A stretch of DNA of 64,000 bases from Paenibacillus phyllosphaerae (lineage in GTDB: Bacteria > Bacillota > Bacilli > Paenibacillales > Paenibacillaceae), in contig NZ_JACHXK010000012.1 in NCBI RefSeq assembly GCF_014192105.1, forward strand, positions 124,001 through 188,000, in the 5' to 3' direction. A program made the translations under genes and the position numbers. Within the stretch, counting starts at the first letter, position 1, and each line of letters begins with the position of its first letter. Of this stretch, positions 1 to 9,088 are shown in pieces. A model generated the notes under the pieces. That model was not told where the DNA came from, did not search any database, and saw nothing but the letters and a program-made list of their open reading frames with translations.

Positions 1-588
1 GAAAGCGTAACCGTGAACGCAGGGGCAACGACAACGCTGAATACCCGGACGATTACTGGCGATCCGAGCGCTACTTCCACGATATGGCGCATCGGGAATT
101 GGGACGGTACGCCGAAAGAGCTGCTGAACGGACAGACGATTCCGATCCGCCATCCTTCCGACAGCCGCAACCAGAGCTGGGGGCCGGTCACTTATGCCGT
201 AGGCAGCGCGACGAACAAATTCCCGGCGATCCAGTTCCGCGGGCAAAACTCCCCAACGACGGTCACGTTTAACTTAAATGCCACGCAAGCGGCTGCTTCG
301 CATGTGCTCAACATCGGCATCACGGCAGCTTATAACAACGGACGTCCAAGCGTAACGATCAACGGCCATACGTTAAGCAATCCGGCTGCTTCGTCTCAGC
401 CGAACTCGCGCAGCTTCACGATCGGCACCTACCGGGGCAACAACAAGACATTCTCCTGGACGATTCCTTCCTCCTACCTGGTGTCCGGTGCCAATACGTT
501 AACGATCACGCCGATCAGCGGCTCAAGCGATCTCGGACCTTGGCTTAGCGCCGGCTGGGTGTATGATTGCGTGGAGCTGACGAATTAA
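1..588 (+). CDS. Rhamnogalacturonan lyase-like protein, C-terminal part (5' end outside window)
   Basis: The frame is open from base 1, so the visible 195 codons are the end of a longer gene; the GTG at 13 is only an internal in-frame codon. The residues resemble the C-terminal carbohydrate-binding-like jelly-roll of family 4 polysaccharide lyases: an opening IWRIGNWDGTP, then alternating beta-strand segments, a central SVTINGH and a final GWVYDCVELTN. Such enzymes cleave the rhamnose-galacturonate backbone of pectin outside the cell. The catalytic domain is not in view, so the activity is inferred from this module only. A rho-independent terminator follows 27 bases after the stop. It fits the plant-polysaccharide theme of the window. 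Confidence 0.7.
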   Translation, partial: ESVTVNAGATTTLNTRTITGDPSATSTIWRIGNWDGTPKELLNGQTIPIRHPSDSRNQSWGPVTYAVGSATNKFPAIQFRGQNSPTTVTFNLNATQAAASHVLNIGITAAYNNGRPSVTINGHTLSNPAASSQPNSRSFTIGTYRGNNKTFSWTIPSSYLVSGANTLTITPISGSSDLGPWLSAGWVYDCVELTN

Positions 589-614
589 CCAGCAGGATAA
601 GGACAAGAACAAGC

Positions 615-656
615 AGCGGTTTCGCTCGTCGAACATGACGGGTGGAGCCGCTTTTT
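615..656 (+). terminator. Rho-independent terminator of the lyase-like gene
   Basis: A 9-bp stem with two G-T wobbles (615-623 with 644-652) is followed by a run of T. It lies 27 bases after the stop codon at 588. Confidence 0.6.
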
Positions 657-682
657 CATGCTTATAGACCCGATCATTCGAG

Positions 683-1408
683 TCATTGCTGTGCTTCAGA
701 TAAAAAAATCTCCAGTATCGACCTCAAACCTGCCGGATTGCTGATCATCGGCAAATGTCCGGTCGCTAAACTCCTTACGTATTGAGGGGAAAGGTTGGCG
801 ATCATTTTATTTTGCAAAGAAGGACGGAGCTCTTTATCGTCGGTTAGCTTCACGTATAGCTTAGGCACATCTGGAACGGATGTGTCGATTCGATCGGTAT
901 ACAAGCGGACTGCCTCAGGAATGAATCCGTTCACGATCTCCGCAGCTTGATCAGGCGAGAGATCGCTGCATAGTCCCGTCCGTAAGGCGGACTCCGGCGG
1001 TTTGGTCCCTATCGTTCGCAAGAGTACAGACAGTAGCAACCGCTGGGGAATGGGCAAGATGGATAGAAAGGAACCCCTTCTCTTCGGAATTGCCGCCCCT
1101 ACCGCTACAATGCCCGCCAATCGATCCGCCAGTTCGGAGGCGAGTCTAAGTGCAAGAACGCCTCCGATTGAATGCGCGACAATGATAATTTTGCGGGTTT
1201 CCCACTCATCCACTTGTCTTTTCATATGCGCGACATAGTCCTCCAATGAAAGACGGCTCCTTGAATGGGAAGAGTCTCTCCTCAAAGGGAACTCAACCAG
1301 TAAACAAGGGTGCTCGAACCCCTCTATAACTTTACGCCAAACCTGACCGTTCAGGCCTGCTCCATGGATGAATACAAAACCGATTTCTCCCTGCGCGTGC
1401 TTTAGCAT
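683..1408 (-). CDS. Alpha/beta-fold hydrolase
   Basis: A 241-residue single-domain alpha/beta hydrolase. It shows the oxyanion-side motif FIHGAGLNGQVW near the N-terminus, a nucleophile elbow AHSIGG (Ser) in the middle and a late ATGHLPM that supplies the catalytic His. There is no signal peptide, so it is probably cytosolic. The substrate cannot be told; small esters or lactones are typical. I prefer the ATG at 1408 to the one at 1417 because the GGGGG ribosome site is too close to the latter. It is transcribed divergently from the WYL-type regulator at 1538, and a perfect palindrome lies between them, so that regulator is its likely controller. Confidence 0.75.
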   Translation of the reverse strand: MLKHAQGEIGFVFIHGAGLNGQVWRKVIEGFEHPCLLVEFPLRRDSSHSRSRLSLEDYVAHMKRQVDEWETRKIIIVAHSIGGVLALRLASELADRLAGIVAVGAAIPKRRGSFLSILPIPQRLLLSVLLRTIGTKPPESALRTGLCSDLSPDQAAEIVNGFIPEAVRLYTDRIDTSVPDVPKLYVKLTDDKELRPSLQNKMIANLSPQYVRSLATGHLPMISNPAGLRSILEIFLSEAQQ

Positions 1409-1470
1409 ACTGACCATGCCCCCTCAATGGTTTGTCTATCCAGATGATCTATAAGATAATGGTAGCACCA

Positions 1471-1495
1471 AAATAAGACAGTTTATGTCTTATTT
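1471..1495. promoter_or_regulatory. Perfect inverted repeat, probable operator of the WYL regulator
   Basis: Ten-base arms AAATAAGACA and TGTCTTATTT, separated by GTTTA, pair perfectly. The site sits in the 129-bp gap between the divergent hydrolase and regulator genes. That is where an autoregulating repressor would bind to control both. Confidence 0.6.
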
Positions 1496-1537
1496 ATGCG
1501 ATAATCTAAAACGTATATTGGGGGAGGAGGATGGGCA

Positions 1538-2482
1538 ATGCAAAAGTCACAGCGCCTGATTCAGTTGATTATGAGGATCAATGCAAAACAATCCTTTACC
1601 GTAAAGGAGCTCGCTGACGAATTCGGGATATCCACGCGAACGATTACGAGAGATCTGCTGGAGCTAAGCGAACTCGGCGTTCCGGTTTATTCCATTCAGG
1701 GAAGAGGAGGGGGATATAAGCTGCTCCAAAAGAGAATCCTGCCGCCGATTAGCTTTACCGAAAGCGAAGCGGTCGCGATGTTTTTTGCATGCCAGACGAT
1801 GGATTACTTCAGCTCCCTGCCTTTTGGGGATGGGGCTGACTCGGCAGTTCATAAGTTTTATCATTACTTACCTGCCGATGTACGGGAGCAGATTGACCGA
1901 TTAAAGGACAGGATCATGTTCTGGAGCCCGTATCGTTCGATGTCGGCAGAAATTCTTCAAACGCTCCTGCAAGCCGTCATGACCAACAGTGTCGTCACCA
2001 TTGCATATAAATCCAGCAGCGGAGTTTCCGAGAGGAATATTCAACCAATCGGTCTTTACGCTAGTTCTGGCTATTGGTATTGCCCCGCCTATTGTTTCGA
2101 AAGGGAGGACATCAGGCAGTTCAGAGCCGACCGGATACTCTCTGCTTCACTCAACGGCACCATTCCTGCCCGTGAGGATGTAAGCCAGAAGACATTATTG
2201 GATAAGCCCCAAAAGGATGATCAGGAACGGACTGCCCTCGAACTCGAGCTGACGAATAAAGGGGTATGGATGCTGGAGTCTAACCCCCGTTTTGGGCCCT
2301 ACATAAAGCATTATGAGGACGGCGGCGGAACAGTAACCGTTCCAATTGCGGCAGAGGATCTGAAATTCTATGTGGACTTGATCTGGCAGTGGGGGGATGA
2401 TGTCAAAATAATAGGACCTGCAGCCGCCGCCGCATACATTCGTCAAAAGATCGAAGCCATGCGGTTACTATATCTTCGTTGA
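1538..2482 (+). CDS. YafY/YobV-type transcriptional regulator (HTH + WYL domain)
   Basis: 314 residues. The N-terminal ~60 residues form a DeoR-like winged helix (VKELADEFGISTRTITRDL). The middle and C-terminus match a WYL ligand-sensing domain, with IAYKSSSG and a central GYWYCPAYCF strand, ending in a helical tail. Family members bind DNA as repressors or activators and sense small ligands, sometimes nucleotides. The start ATG has a strong GGAGGAGG site. The gene is divergent from the alpha/beta hydrolase, and a perfect 10-5-10 palindrome in the gap is the likely binding site. Its end overlaps the convergent pseudogene by 15 bases. Confidence 0.85.
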   Translation: MQKSQRLIQLIMRINAKQSFTVKELADEFGISTRTITRDLLELSELGVPVYSIQGRGGGYKLLQKRILPPISFTESEAVAMFFACQTMDYFSSLPFGDGADSAVHKFYHYLPADVREQIDRLKDRIMFWSPYRSMSAEILQTLLQAVMTNSVVTIAYKSSSGVSERNIQPIGLYASSGYWYCPAYCFEREDIRQFRADRILSASLNGTIPAREDVSQKTLLDKPQKDDQERTALELELTNKGVWMLESNPRFGPYIKHYEDGGGTVTVPIAAEDLKFYVDLIWQWGDDVKIIGPAAAAAYIRQKIEAMRLLYLR

Positions 2483-3201
2483 GCAGCTGTTCCCCAGATT
2501 TATTCGTTCGGTAACTCGTTCTAATTGTCTGGTTAGATATGGCGAGACGTCGCCGATTCCGGCAACCGCTTCTAACAAGGGAAAGGTGTGCCCGCCCCAA
2601 GGGCCCTGCGGATCGAAAACTTGTCTGCCTATTCGCACGCCATCGGCTTCCAGGACGGGTTCCAACCGTTGCATTCCTTCAATAAGCAGTTCAGCCGGCA
2701 GCGCTTTGTTCCTGCGCCTGGACCATTCTGCCAAGTAGGACATCCCGCGCAAAATATCATATTCAAAAAATCTCGGGAAGCAAGGTAGCAGCCAATCTTG
2801 ATTGATGATGTTCCCATTTTGCTTAGTGCATACAAGACGATGCTCCATAAGATAGCGAGCACCTTCATCTAGAAAGACGGCTTCCTGTTCAGTGAAATCG
2901 CGGTCTGTATGCCATAAGATGGCTTCGAGTGGAGGAAGTGTTGATATAATGGAGCTCTTTTTCGAATGAATATAAGCTTCCGGATCTGCCAGACTTGTGT
3001 TTGTAACCAATATTTAGCTCGGACAATTGCGGACTCGGGAATTCGCTTCACTTCTCCCATTTCATAAAGAGCCGCCATATGCCACCATGCTCCGTCCCAT
3101 TTTCGACGGCTGTACTCGCCGCTGGCGTCCAAATCCGGACCGGACTCCAGAAACCTTATCGATTCTTCGATTGCCAGACGAATCGTTTGATTTTCCCCCA
3201 T
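2468..3201 (-). pseudogene. Broken squalene-cyclase-like (terpenoid cyclase fold) gene
   Basis: Two adjoining minus-strand frames look like parts of one protein. The first starts at ATG 3201 (AGGAG 8 bases upstream) and reads RKWDGAWWHMAALYEMGE, which is typical of small alpha/alpha-toroid squalene-cyclase-like proteins. The second carries AYIHSKKSSIISTLPPLEAI and CFPRFFEYDILRGMSYL from the same fold. Homology breaks near 2985-3015, where the frame also changes. A cysteine/histidine-rich middle segment that I recall in relatives is missing. This suggests an internal deletion plus frameshift rather than a single-base sequencing error. The gene is probably not functional; a two-ORF remnant or an assembly error are the alternatives. 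Confidence 0.65.
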
Positions 3202-3344
3202 TTCAGCCTCTCCTTTTGACGTCTCTTCTTCACGTATGCATAGAGTTTCCCGGCTTTCCCTTGCAAGCAATATCCTTTATCAATTCGAGACAGCATCAGA
3301 GTATCCTGCCCGCTAGTTTTACGAACGTCCGCAGCAAAAAGAAA

Positions 3345-3380
3345 CGCAGCCTCCCGGGCGAAATTACCCGAGAACCTGCG
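3345..3380 (-). terminator. Possible terminator of the GH5 mannanase gene
   Basis: An imperfect hairpin (CGCAG...CTGCG with a GC-rich upper stem) is followed on the minus strand by a T-rich TTTCTTTTT tract. It lies just after the stop codon at 3406. The mismatches keep confidence low. Confidence 0.4.
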
Positions 3381-3405
3381 CTCTGATGATGGCATGCGCT
3401 TGATT

Positions 3406-4395
3406 CTAATATACGCTCGCCTTCACGCTCGTCTGCTTAATTCCGTTCGCGTTGTTGATGCCGTAGACGACCGTATTGCCCCAATCGGTTAAGCTTCCTC
3501 CCCCGCCGTTAGCCAAGTTCAGATAAGCGTAATCCGCCCCGTTGCCGTGCCAGGACCAGGCGGTCCAGCCGACTTTCTTCTGTTGCGTATAGCTCAAGAT
3601 ATACGGCTCATCGACATCGCCGTTCGTATGGTATTGCCCGAACTCGCCGATGGTGAGACAGAGTCCTTTATTCAGGACGTTATCGATATTGGTCTTAATG
3701 GTCGTGGCCGCACCGCCCGCATATTCGTACATGTGAATAGAGAACATCGTATTCTTGTTCGGATCGGCGCCAAGGACCGATTGGCCGTAATCCCGAATCG
3801 AGTCGGGATATTGTCCCCATCCGGCCGCGTCGACCATCAGCGTATGATTCAACCCGGCGCTTCGCAATTTGGGAATCGCGGATTTGTAGCCATTGGCCCA
3901 TCCCGCGCCGTTCCAGGTTCCGTACCATTCATTGGCGACGTTGATGATGACGTATTTCTCTTGGCCGATCAGCGCGTTTTTAATCTCGATCCAATAGTTG
4001 ACGGCTTTATCCAGATCGGCCGCGTTGTCGCTGCCGGTAGCGTCGTGGACTTCCAGTACGGCGATCATTTTGTACTGCTTCACCAAGGTAATAATCGAGC
4101 TTACCGTGCTTGCGCTGTCTTTCGTATAGGTGGATCCATTGGAAAGGACGATGCGTACCGTATTGGCGCCGGTAGCCGCGATTTTGGGAATGGCCGTATT
4201 CAAATCGTTCTTGTACCAGCTATGGGCATAGTTGACCCCGCGCATGACAAAAGGGCTGCCATTGGCATCATATAGCATGGTACCGCTTACATAAAATCCC
4301 GAAGCAGCATGGGCGACAGGGGCTTTCCCTGCTATTGAGCCAACAAGCGTTAGCATAAGAGCTAACAACAACATTCCTCGAATCGATCTTTTCAT
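3406..4395 (-). CDS. Secreted endo-beta-1,4-mannanase, GH5
   Basis: 329 residues. A Sec signal peptide (MKRSIRG, hydrophobic core, cleavage after AHA near residue 30) is followed directly by one GH5 TIM barrel, the usual length for Bacillus/Paenibacillus single-domain mannanases. The acid/base Glu is E156 in VANEWYG and the nucleophile is E251 in TIGEFG. The MRGVNYAHSW entry and the W-x-W near the end (WTAWSWHG) support a mannan cleft. There is no binding module or SLH domain, so the enzyme should diffuse freely. It is divergent from the wall-anchored GH26 mannanase, with both promoters in the 267-bp gap, suggesting joint induction by mannan. Confidence 0.92.
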   Translation of the reverse strand: MKRSIRGMLLLALMLTLVGSIAGKAPVAHAASGFYVSGTMLYDANGSPFVMRGVNYAHSWYKNDLNTAIPKIAATGANTVRIVLSNGSTYTKDSASTVSSIITLVKQYKMIAVLEVHDATGSDNAADLDKAVNYWIEIKNALIGQEKYVIINVANEWYGTWNGAGWANGYKSAIPKLRSAGLNHTLMVDAAGWGQYPDSIRDYGQSVLGADPNKNTMFSIHMYEYAGGAATTIKTNIDNVLNKGLCLTIGEFGQYHTNGDVDEPYILSYTQQKKVGWTAWSWHGNGADYAYLNLANGGGGSLTDWGNTVVYGINNANGIKQTSVKASVY

Positions 4396-4535
4396 CGTTC
4401 ATCACGCTCCTTGTTATGGTTAAGTATGAATGCTTGGACGGATAGTAACTAGCCTCCCTCCCTTGATTATTGGCCGGAATAGGATGACTGAAGACAGTAG
4501 GGCAGTCCCGGTACAAGTAGGCTGTTCGTTAATAA

Positions 4536-4545
4536 GTTAGCCTAA
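4536..4545. repeat. GTTAGCCTAA direct repeat, copy 1
   Basis: An exact 10-base copy of the sequence at 4610-4619, in the same orientation and 74 bases apart (about seven helical turns). It overlaps the predicted start of the GH5 transcript. Probably a regulator-binding site. Confidence 0.55.
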
Positions 4546-4557
4546 ATGTATGTTATT

Positions 4558-4586
4558 AAGATAAAATTATAAAAACAAAAAGTCAA
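4558..4586 (-). promoter_or_regulatory. Promoter of the GH5 mannanase
   Basis: On the minus strand TTGACT (4586-4581), a 17-base spacer and TATCTT (4563-4558) form a sigma-A-type promoter. One copy of the GTTAGCCTAA repeat (4536-4545) would lie at the very start of the transcript. Confidence 0.5.
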
Positions 4587-4593
4587 TAATTAG

Positions 4594-4622
4594 TTGAAAT
4601 TAGAAAAATGTTAGCCTAATAT
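4594..4622 (+). promoter_or_regulatory. Promoter of the GH26 mannanase
   Basis: TTGAAA (4594-4599), a 17-base spacer and TAATAT (4617-4622). Transcription would begin near 4629, downstream of the GTG at 4627. This supports the TTG at 4663 as the true start of the GH26 gene. Confidence 0.6.
4610..4619. repeat. GTTAGCCTAA direct repeat, copy 2
   Basis: The second exact copy overlaps the -10 hexamer of the GH26 promoter. Bound protein there would block transcription, and the 74-base phasing to copy 1 would allow looping. Confidence 0.55.
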
Positions 4623-4662
4623 AAAGGTGCAGGAACGAGATCATTCATGGGGAGTGAATAGA

Positions 4663-7600
4663 TTGCGTAATAAAAGAAAACATTCGAAGGCACTGATGGC
4701 AGCCGTATTAACGGCTGCGCTTGCATGGCCGGGGTATACGCCGGCGTCAGCAGCCACAACCGGAACAGCGGCAGATTCAGCAGGCATCCGAACCGAGCGC
4801 AGCGGCCACTGGGCGCAGGCGAGCATCGACAGATGGACCGGATATGGCGTAGTGAAAGGTTACGGAGACGGGTTATTCCATCCGGACGATAACATTACCC
4901 GGGCGGAAATCGCCACGATCATCAACCGTCTCTTCGGCTACTATGCCAAGTCCGAGCTTTCATTCGCGGATGTCGCTGCTGGCGCATGGTATGAAGAGGA
5001 GCTCAGCAAGGCAAGGGAAGCGGGCTATTATACCGGTTTTCCGGGGAATCTTGCCAAAGCCGCGACGACGATAACGCGGCAGGATGCGCTGACCTTAATA
5101 GCGAAGGCGTTTTCGCTGCAAAAAGAAAGCGCTACCACAAACCTGGGCTACACCGACGAGGAGAGCATCAGCGCTTATGCCCGCGAAGCGGTCGCTGCGC
5201 TTAACGGAATCGTATCCGGCTATCCTGACGGCACCTTCCGTCCGGATCAGTATATGACGCGCGCTGAGCTAGTCCAAGTGATGGACCGCCTGGTGGCCGA
5301 GTTTTATTACGAGCCTGGCGCTGAACAGGGCGGTACGATTGAAGGCCATGTGCTCATGAATCATCGCGATGTCGCATTGAAGGCTGCCGCAATCTCCGGC
5401 AATCTCTATCTCGCCCCGGGAATTGCGGATGGCGACATTCAACTGGAAGGCATATCGGTCCAAGGCACGACGTTCGTATCTGGTGGAGGAGCGCATTCGA
5501 TACATATCCAGAATGCCAGGCTCGGCGATCTCCTAGTCAAACGGGCGGAGGGGAAGGTGCGTCTTGTTCTCTCCGGCACGACAGCCGGGGATAAGCTGGT
5601 AGTGAATACCGCTGCGGACATCGAGATCGAGAAGGGATCTTCGATAGCCGGAATCATCGTGGCGGATGGCGCAGCCGGTACGAGCCTTACCATTGCAGGC
5701 ACGGTTGGCAAGATCACCGTGGAAGCCGAAGGCGTAACCATCAACGGCGAGCCAATTACTGAGCTTGGCGGTTATTATGTCAAGGACGGCAAGCTTCAGC
5801 GCGGCACGATCGACAACAGCGAAACGGAGTCAGGAACAGGCACCGGCGCTGATAACGGAGCGGTGATCGGCGGGGGCTCCGGCAATCCGGGTACTTCGGT
5901 CAAACAGGTGGATCTGGTGGACGCGCAAGCGACCGCCGAGACGAAGTCGCTATTCGATTTCTTGCAAGCAACGCGCGGCAAAGCGGTGCTGTTCGGCCAT
6001 CAGCATGATACGACCGTCTCGATCGCAGGCAAGGACAGCGAGGGGAAGACGGTCTCCGATGTGTGGAACGCGGTTGGCGATTATCCGGCCGTGTTCGGCT
6101 GGGATACGCTTAGCCTGGATGGGCACGAGAGCCCGCCCGGGGTAGCCGGCGATTATGAAGCGAGCCGGGTCGGACTGTCCAACGCGATGAAGCAAGCCCA
6201 TGCCATGGGCGGGATCGTCACGCTGAGCACGCATCCGTATAACTTCGTAACCGGCGGTAGCTTCAACGATACGAGCAACACTTCGGGAGCGACGCAATCG
6301 GTCGTGACGCGTATTTTGCCGGGCGGCGACAAGAACGAAGCGTTCCGGGCTTATCTGGACCGGATCGCGAATTTGGCGAACCAGCTGAAAGACGACCAGG
6401 GCAAGCTCATTCCTGTCTTGTTCCGTCCATTCCACGAGCAGAACGGCGGCTGGTTCTGGTGGGGGGCATCCACGACGACGAAGAGCGAATATGTGGAACT
6501 CTACCGCTACACGGTCGAGTATTTGCGCGATGTGAAGAATGTCCGCAACTTCCTGTACGTATTCTCGCCGAACGGCCCGTTCAATGGTAACGAGAGTGAA
6601 TATTTCACCACCTATCCAGGCGACGAATATGTGGATGTACTCGGCATGGACCAGTATGACAACAAGGACAATGCCGGCAGCGAGGCATTCCTCGGCGGTC
6701 TGGTGAAGGATCTGAAGATGATTGCCTTGGCTGCCGACCGTAAAGGCAAGGTCGCTACGCTGTCGGAATACGGGTATAGCCCGTCAGGGATGAAGACGAC
6801 CGGGAATAACGACACGCAATGGTTTACCGCTATCGCGGACGCCATACAGCAGGATCCCGATGCCCGCCGCATCGCTTATATGCTGACCTGGGCCAACTTC
6901 GGCGAAGGGAACAATCTCTATGTGCCGTACAAGGATGTGGCCGGCAAGGGGAGTCATGAGCTGTTGCCGGATTTCATCGACTATTACGACGATCCGTATA
7001 CGTCATTCGCGAAGGAATTGAAGGGTGGCAACGTGTACGGCAGGAAGGTCAAGACAGTCTCCGAGGAACCGTTCCTGCATATTGTCACGCCGACCAACAT
7101 CGGAACGGTCAGCGAAGCGCCTTCTATGATCCGCGCGAAGGTGCTGGGCGTGCATCCAAACCAAGTCACGTACAGCATCGGGCAGAACGGAGCGGAAGTT
7201 GCGATGACACTGGATGCCGATGGTTACTATGCCGCGCCTTGGACGCCTTCGGCGGCCTTGAACGGGAAGTCGGCGACGATTACGGTCCGCGCTTATGAGA
7301 CAGACGGCAGCGTGCTGGAGCAGACGGTCCAGGCTTTTGTCAAAGTGCGCGAGATCGCGGTGAAGCAGCTGACATTCGATACGGCGGACAGTCTGCCAGC
7401 GATCCAGAACAACGGCACGTACCCGGACTCTATTCAAATGGCGCTTGCGCATGCCGACGCAGAAGGCAACGGCAAGCTCGAGCTTCGATTGGCGAGCGGG
7501 CTGACTGAGGCCGACACGTGGCAGGAGCTCAAGCTGCAGCTGACGGACAACGGTTTATCCGGCGTCGATCTAGCCGACATTAAACGGGCCAAGTTCACCG

Positions 7601-8988
7601 CGCTTATACCGGTATCCGTAGGCGCCGCTGCCTCCATCCAAGCGGTCGCCATGTATCCGGAAGATTGGAGCGTCAAATACGGCCAGGATACGACGAGGAA
7701 GACGCTCGCGGATTTGCCGCAGGTGATTGTAGAAGGTACGGCTTACTATCGATATGATGCCGTCATTGAGCTAAGCGACGCAGCGGCCGCATCGCGCGCT
7801 GCCGGCCTTGCGGTCTCGCTCGTCGGCAGCGGACTTGCCGCCTCGGGTCCGATCTCCATTCTCATCGACGATCTGGGTCTCTATAATACCTACAACACCC
7901 CGATACTCGACACGGGCTTGGTGGATGATTTCGAATCCTATGGCGGATCGGACGATGCGCTCGCCGCCAAATATCCGAAGGCCGGCGGCGATGACGTGAG
8001 CGTATCGCTTAGCGCGGAGCAGCAGGCTTCCGGCGAATACGGCATGAAGCTGCAGTACAGCATCGGGACCGCGGGTTACACCGGCGTCGGCAAAAGCATG
8101 GGCACCGCGAACTGGTCAGACAGCAACGCCCTGCAACTATGGGTCAGAACGGATGCGGGCAGCGCCTATGCGAAGGAAGGCCAGCCGCTGAAGCTGGTCA
8201 TCCAGGCGATGATCAACGGCACCGCCTATGAGGCTTATCCGACGCTGGAAGCTTCGAAGTCGTACCAGTTGACGATCCCGTTCGCGGATTTCGTCGTTGC
8301 GCCATGGAGCTCGGGCGGGCCGATCACGAAGGAAGGGCTGAAGAAGGTTACGAACGTGAACCTCTATATCAACGCAATGGATAACGGCAGTCATGCCGGC
8401 GTCTTATACTTCGATGACATTCGCGCGCTATATGACCCGAACACGCCCGATCTTGACGGTCCGGGAAGCGAGTCGCCGAGCACGCCGGCAGGTGTGCTGT
8501 ATCAATTCAAGTCGGCAGCGGACATCACCGGCTGGCAGCTCGAGGGGAATACGGCGCAAGCGAGCCATATCGCCTATGACGAAGGGGAGCAGTCGCTGTC
8601 GGTCGGCTTCCCGCTCGTGAATACTGGCCAGAATCCGGCAACGCAAGCTTGGAATGAGGAGTTCGAGTTAACGACGAACCCAACGGGGCTCAATCTGATG
8701 GGGCTCGGCAGCGTAACGGCGCGCGTGAAGTTGAGCGAGGGTTCGGCCAAAGCCCGCCTGTACCTGAAGAGCGGAACCGGATGGACATGGGTGGATAGCG
8801 GCACCCCGGCGAAAGTTGACGCCAGCGGATACACGACGCTGTCCATCGTGCTCGCGGATGCGGCCAAAGTGAGCGGCGTGGACTTGAGAGACATCAAGGC
8901 GATCGGCTTCAAGATCGAAGAGATCGCGAATGATGGAGGCGCGGCTCAGTTGCATGTGAAGGAGGTTGCGCTGACGGCGTCGAATTAG
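4663..8988 (+). CDS. Multimodular SLH-anchored beta-mannanase, GH26
   Basis: 1441 residues from the TTG at 4663, chosen because GGGGAG precedes it by 8 bases and the promoter fits. Order: signal peptide (to ~30); three SLH domains (~45-215) for binding cell-wall polymer; a repetitive beta-rich spacer (~225-390); a GH26 barrel (~415-790); three beta-sandwich regions (~820-1440) resembling mannan-binding CBM11/23/27-type modules. Catalytic residues are E592 in RPFHEQNG (acid/base) and E702 in TLSEYGYS (nucleophile). It should degrade mannan at the cell surface, complementing the free GH5 enzyme encoded divergently. The CBM family calls are tentative; GH26 is firm. Confidence 0.92.
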   Translation: MRNKRKHSKALMAAVLTAALAWPGYTPASAATTGTAADSAGIRTERSGHWAQASIDRWTGYGVVKGYGDGLFHPDDNITRAEIATIINRLFGYYAKSELSFADVAAGAWYEEELSKAREAGYYTGFPGNLAKAATTITRQDALTLIAKAFSLQKESATTNLGYTDEESISAYAREAVAALNGIVSGYPDGTFRPDQYMTRAELVQVMDRLVAEFYYEPGAEQGGTIEGHVLMNHRDVALKAAAISGNLYLAPGIADGDIQLEGISVQGTTFVSGGGAHSIHIQNARLGDLLVKRAEGKVRLVLSGTTAGDKLVVNTAADIEIEKGSSIAGIIVADGAAGTSLTIAGTVGKITVEAEGVTINGEPITELGGYYVKDGKLQRGTIDNSETESGTGTGADNGAVIGGGSGNPGTSVKQVDLVDAQATAETKSLFDFLQATRGKAVLFGHQHDTTVSIAGKDSEGKTVSDVWNAVGDYPAVFGWDTLSLDGHESPPGVAGDYEASRVGLSNAMKQAHAMGGIVTLSTHPYNFVTGGSFNDTSNTSGATQSVVTRILPGGDKNEAFRAYLDRIANLANQLKDDQGKLIPVLFRPFHEQNGGWFWWGASTTTKSEYVELYRYTVEYLRDVKNVRNFLYVFSPNGPFNGNESEYFTTYPGDEYVDVLGMDQYDNKDNAGSEAFLGGLVKDLKMIALAADRKGKVATLSEYGYSPSGMKTTGNNDTQWFTAIADAIQQDPDARRIAYMLTWANFGEGNNLYVPYKDVAGKGSHELLPDFIDYYDDPYTSFAKELKGGNVYGRKVKTVSEEPFLHIVTPTNIGTVSEAPSMIRAKVLGVHPNQVTYSIGQNGAEVAMTLDADGYYAAPWTPSAALNGKSATITVRAYETDGSVLEQTVQAFVKVREIAVKQLTFDTADSLPAIQNNGTYPDSIQMALAHADAEGNGKLELRLASGLTEADTWQELKLQLTDNGLSGVDLADIKRAKFTALIPVSVGAAASIQAVAMYPEDWSVKYGQDTTRKTLADLPQVIVEGTAYYRYDAVIELSDAAAASRAAGLAVSLVGSGLAASGPISILIDDLGLYNTYNTPILDTGLVDDFESYGGSDDALAAKYPKAGGDDVSVSLSAEQQASGEYGMKLQYSIGTAGYTGVGKSMGTANWSDSNALQLWVRTDAGSAYAKEGQPLKLVIQAMINGTAYEAYPTLEASKSYQLTIPFADFVVAPWSSGGPITKEGLKKVTNVNLYINAMDNGSHAGVLYFDDIRALYDPNTPDLDGPGSESPSTPAGVLYQFKSAADITGWQLEGNTAQASHIAYDEGEQSLSVGFPLVNTGQNPATQAWNEEFELTTNPTGLNLMGLGSVTARVKLSEGSAKARLYLKSGTGWTWVDSGTPAKVDASGYTTLSIVLADAAKVSGVDLRDIKAIGFKIEEIANDGGAAQLHVKEVALTASN

Positions 8989-9039
8989 CTTGGCGCAGCG
9001 TTGAAGCGGCACGTGGCCATATTCATCCCTGGAAGTGAG

Positions 9040-9080
9040 AAGGACATCCGCGTACGACAGTACGATGGATGTCCTTTTTA
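9040..9080 (+). terminator. Terminator of the GH26 gene
   Basis: A perfect 10-bp stem, AAGGACATCC (9040-9049) with GGATGTCCTT (9067-9076), is followed by T. It separates the GH26 gene from the convergent TetR gene. Confidence 0.8.
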
Positions 9081-9088
9081 TATTTCAT

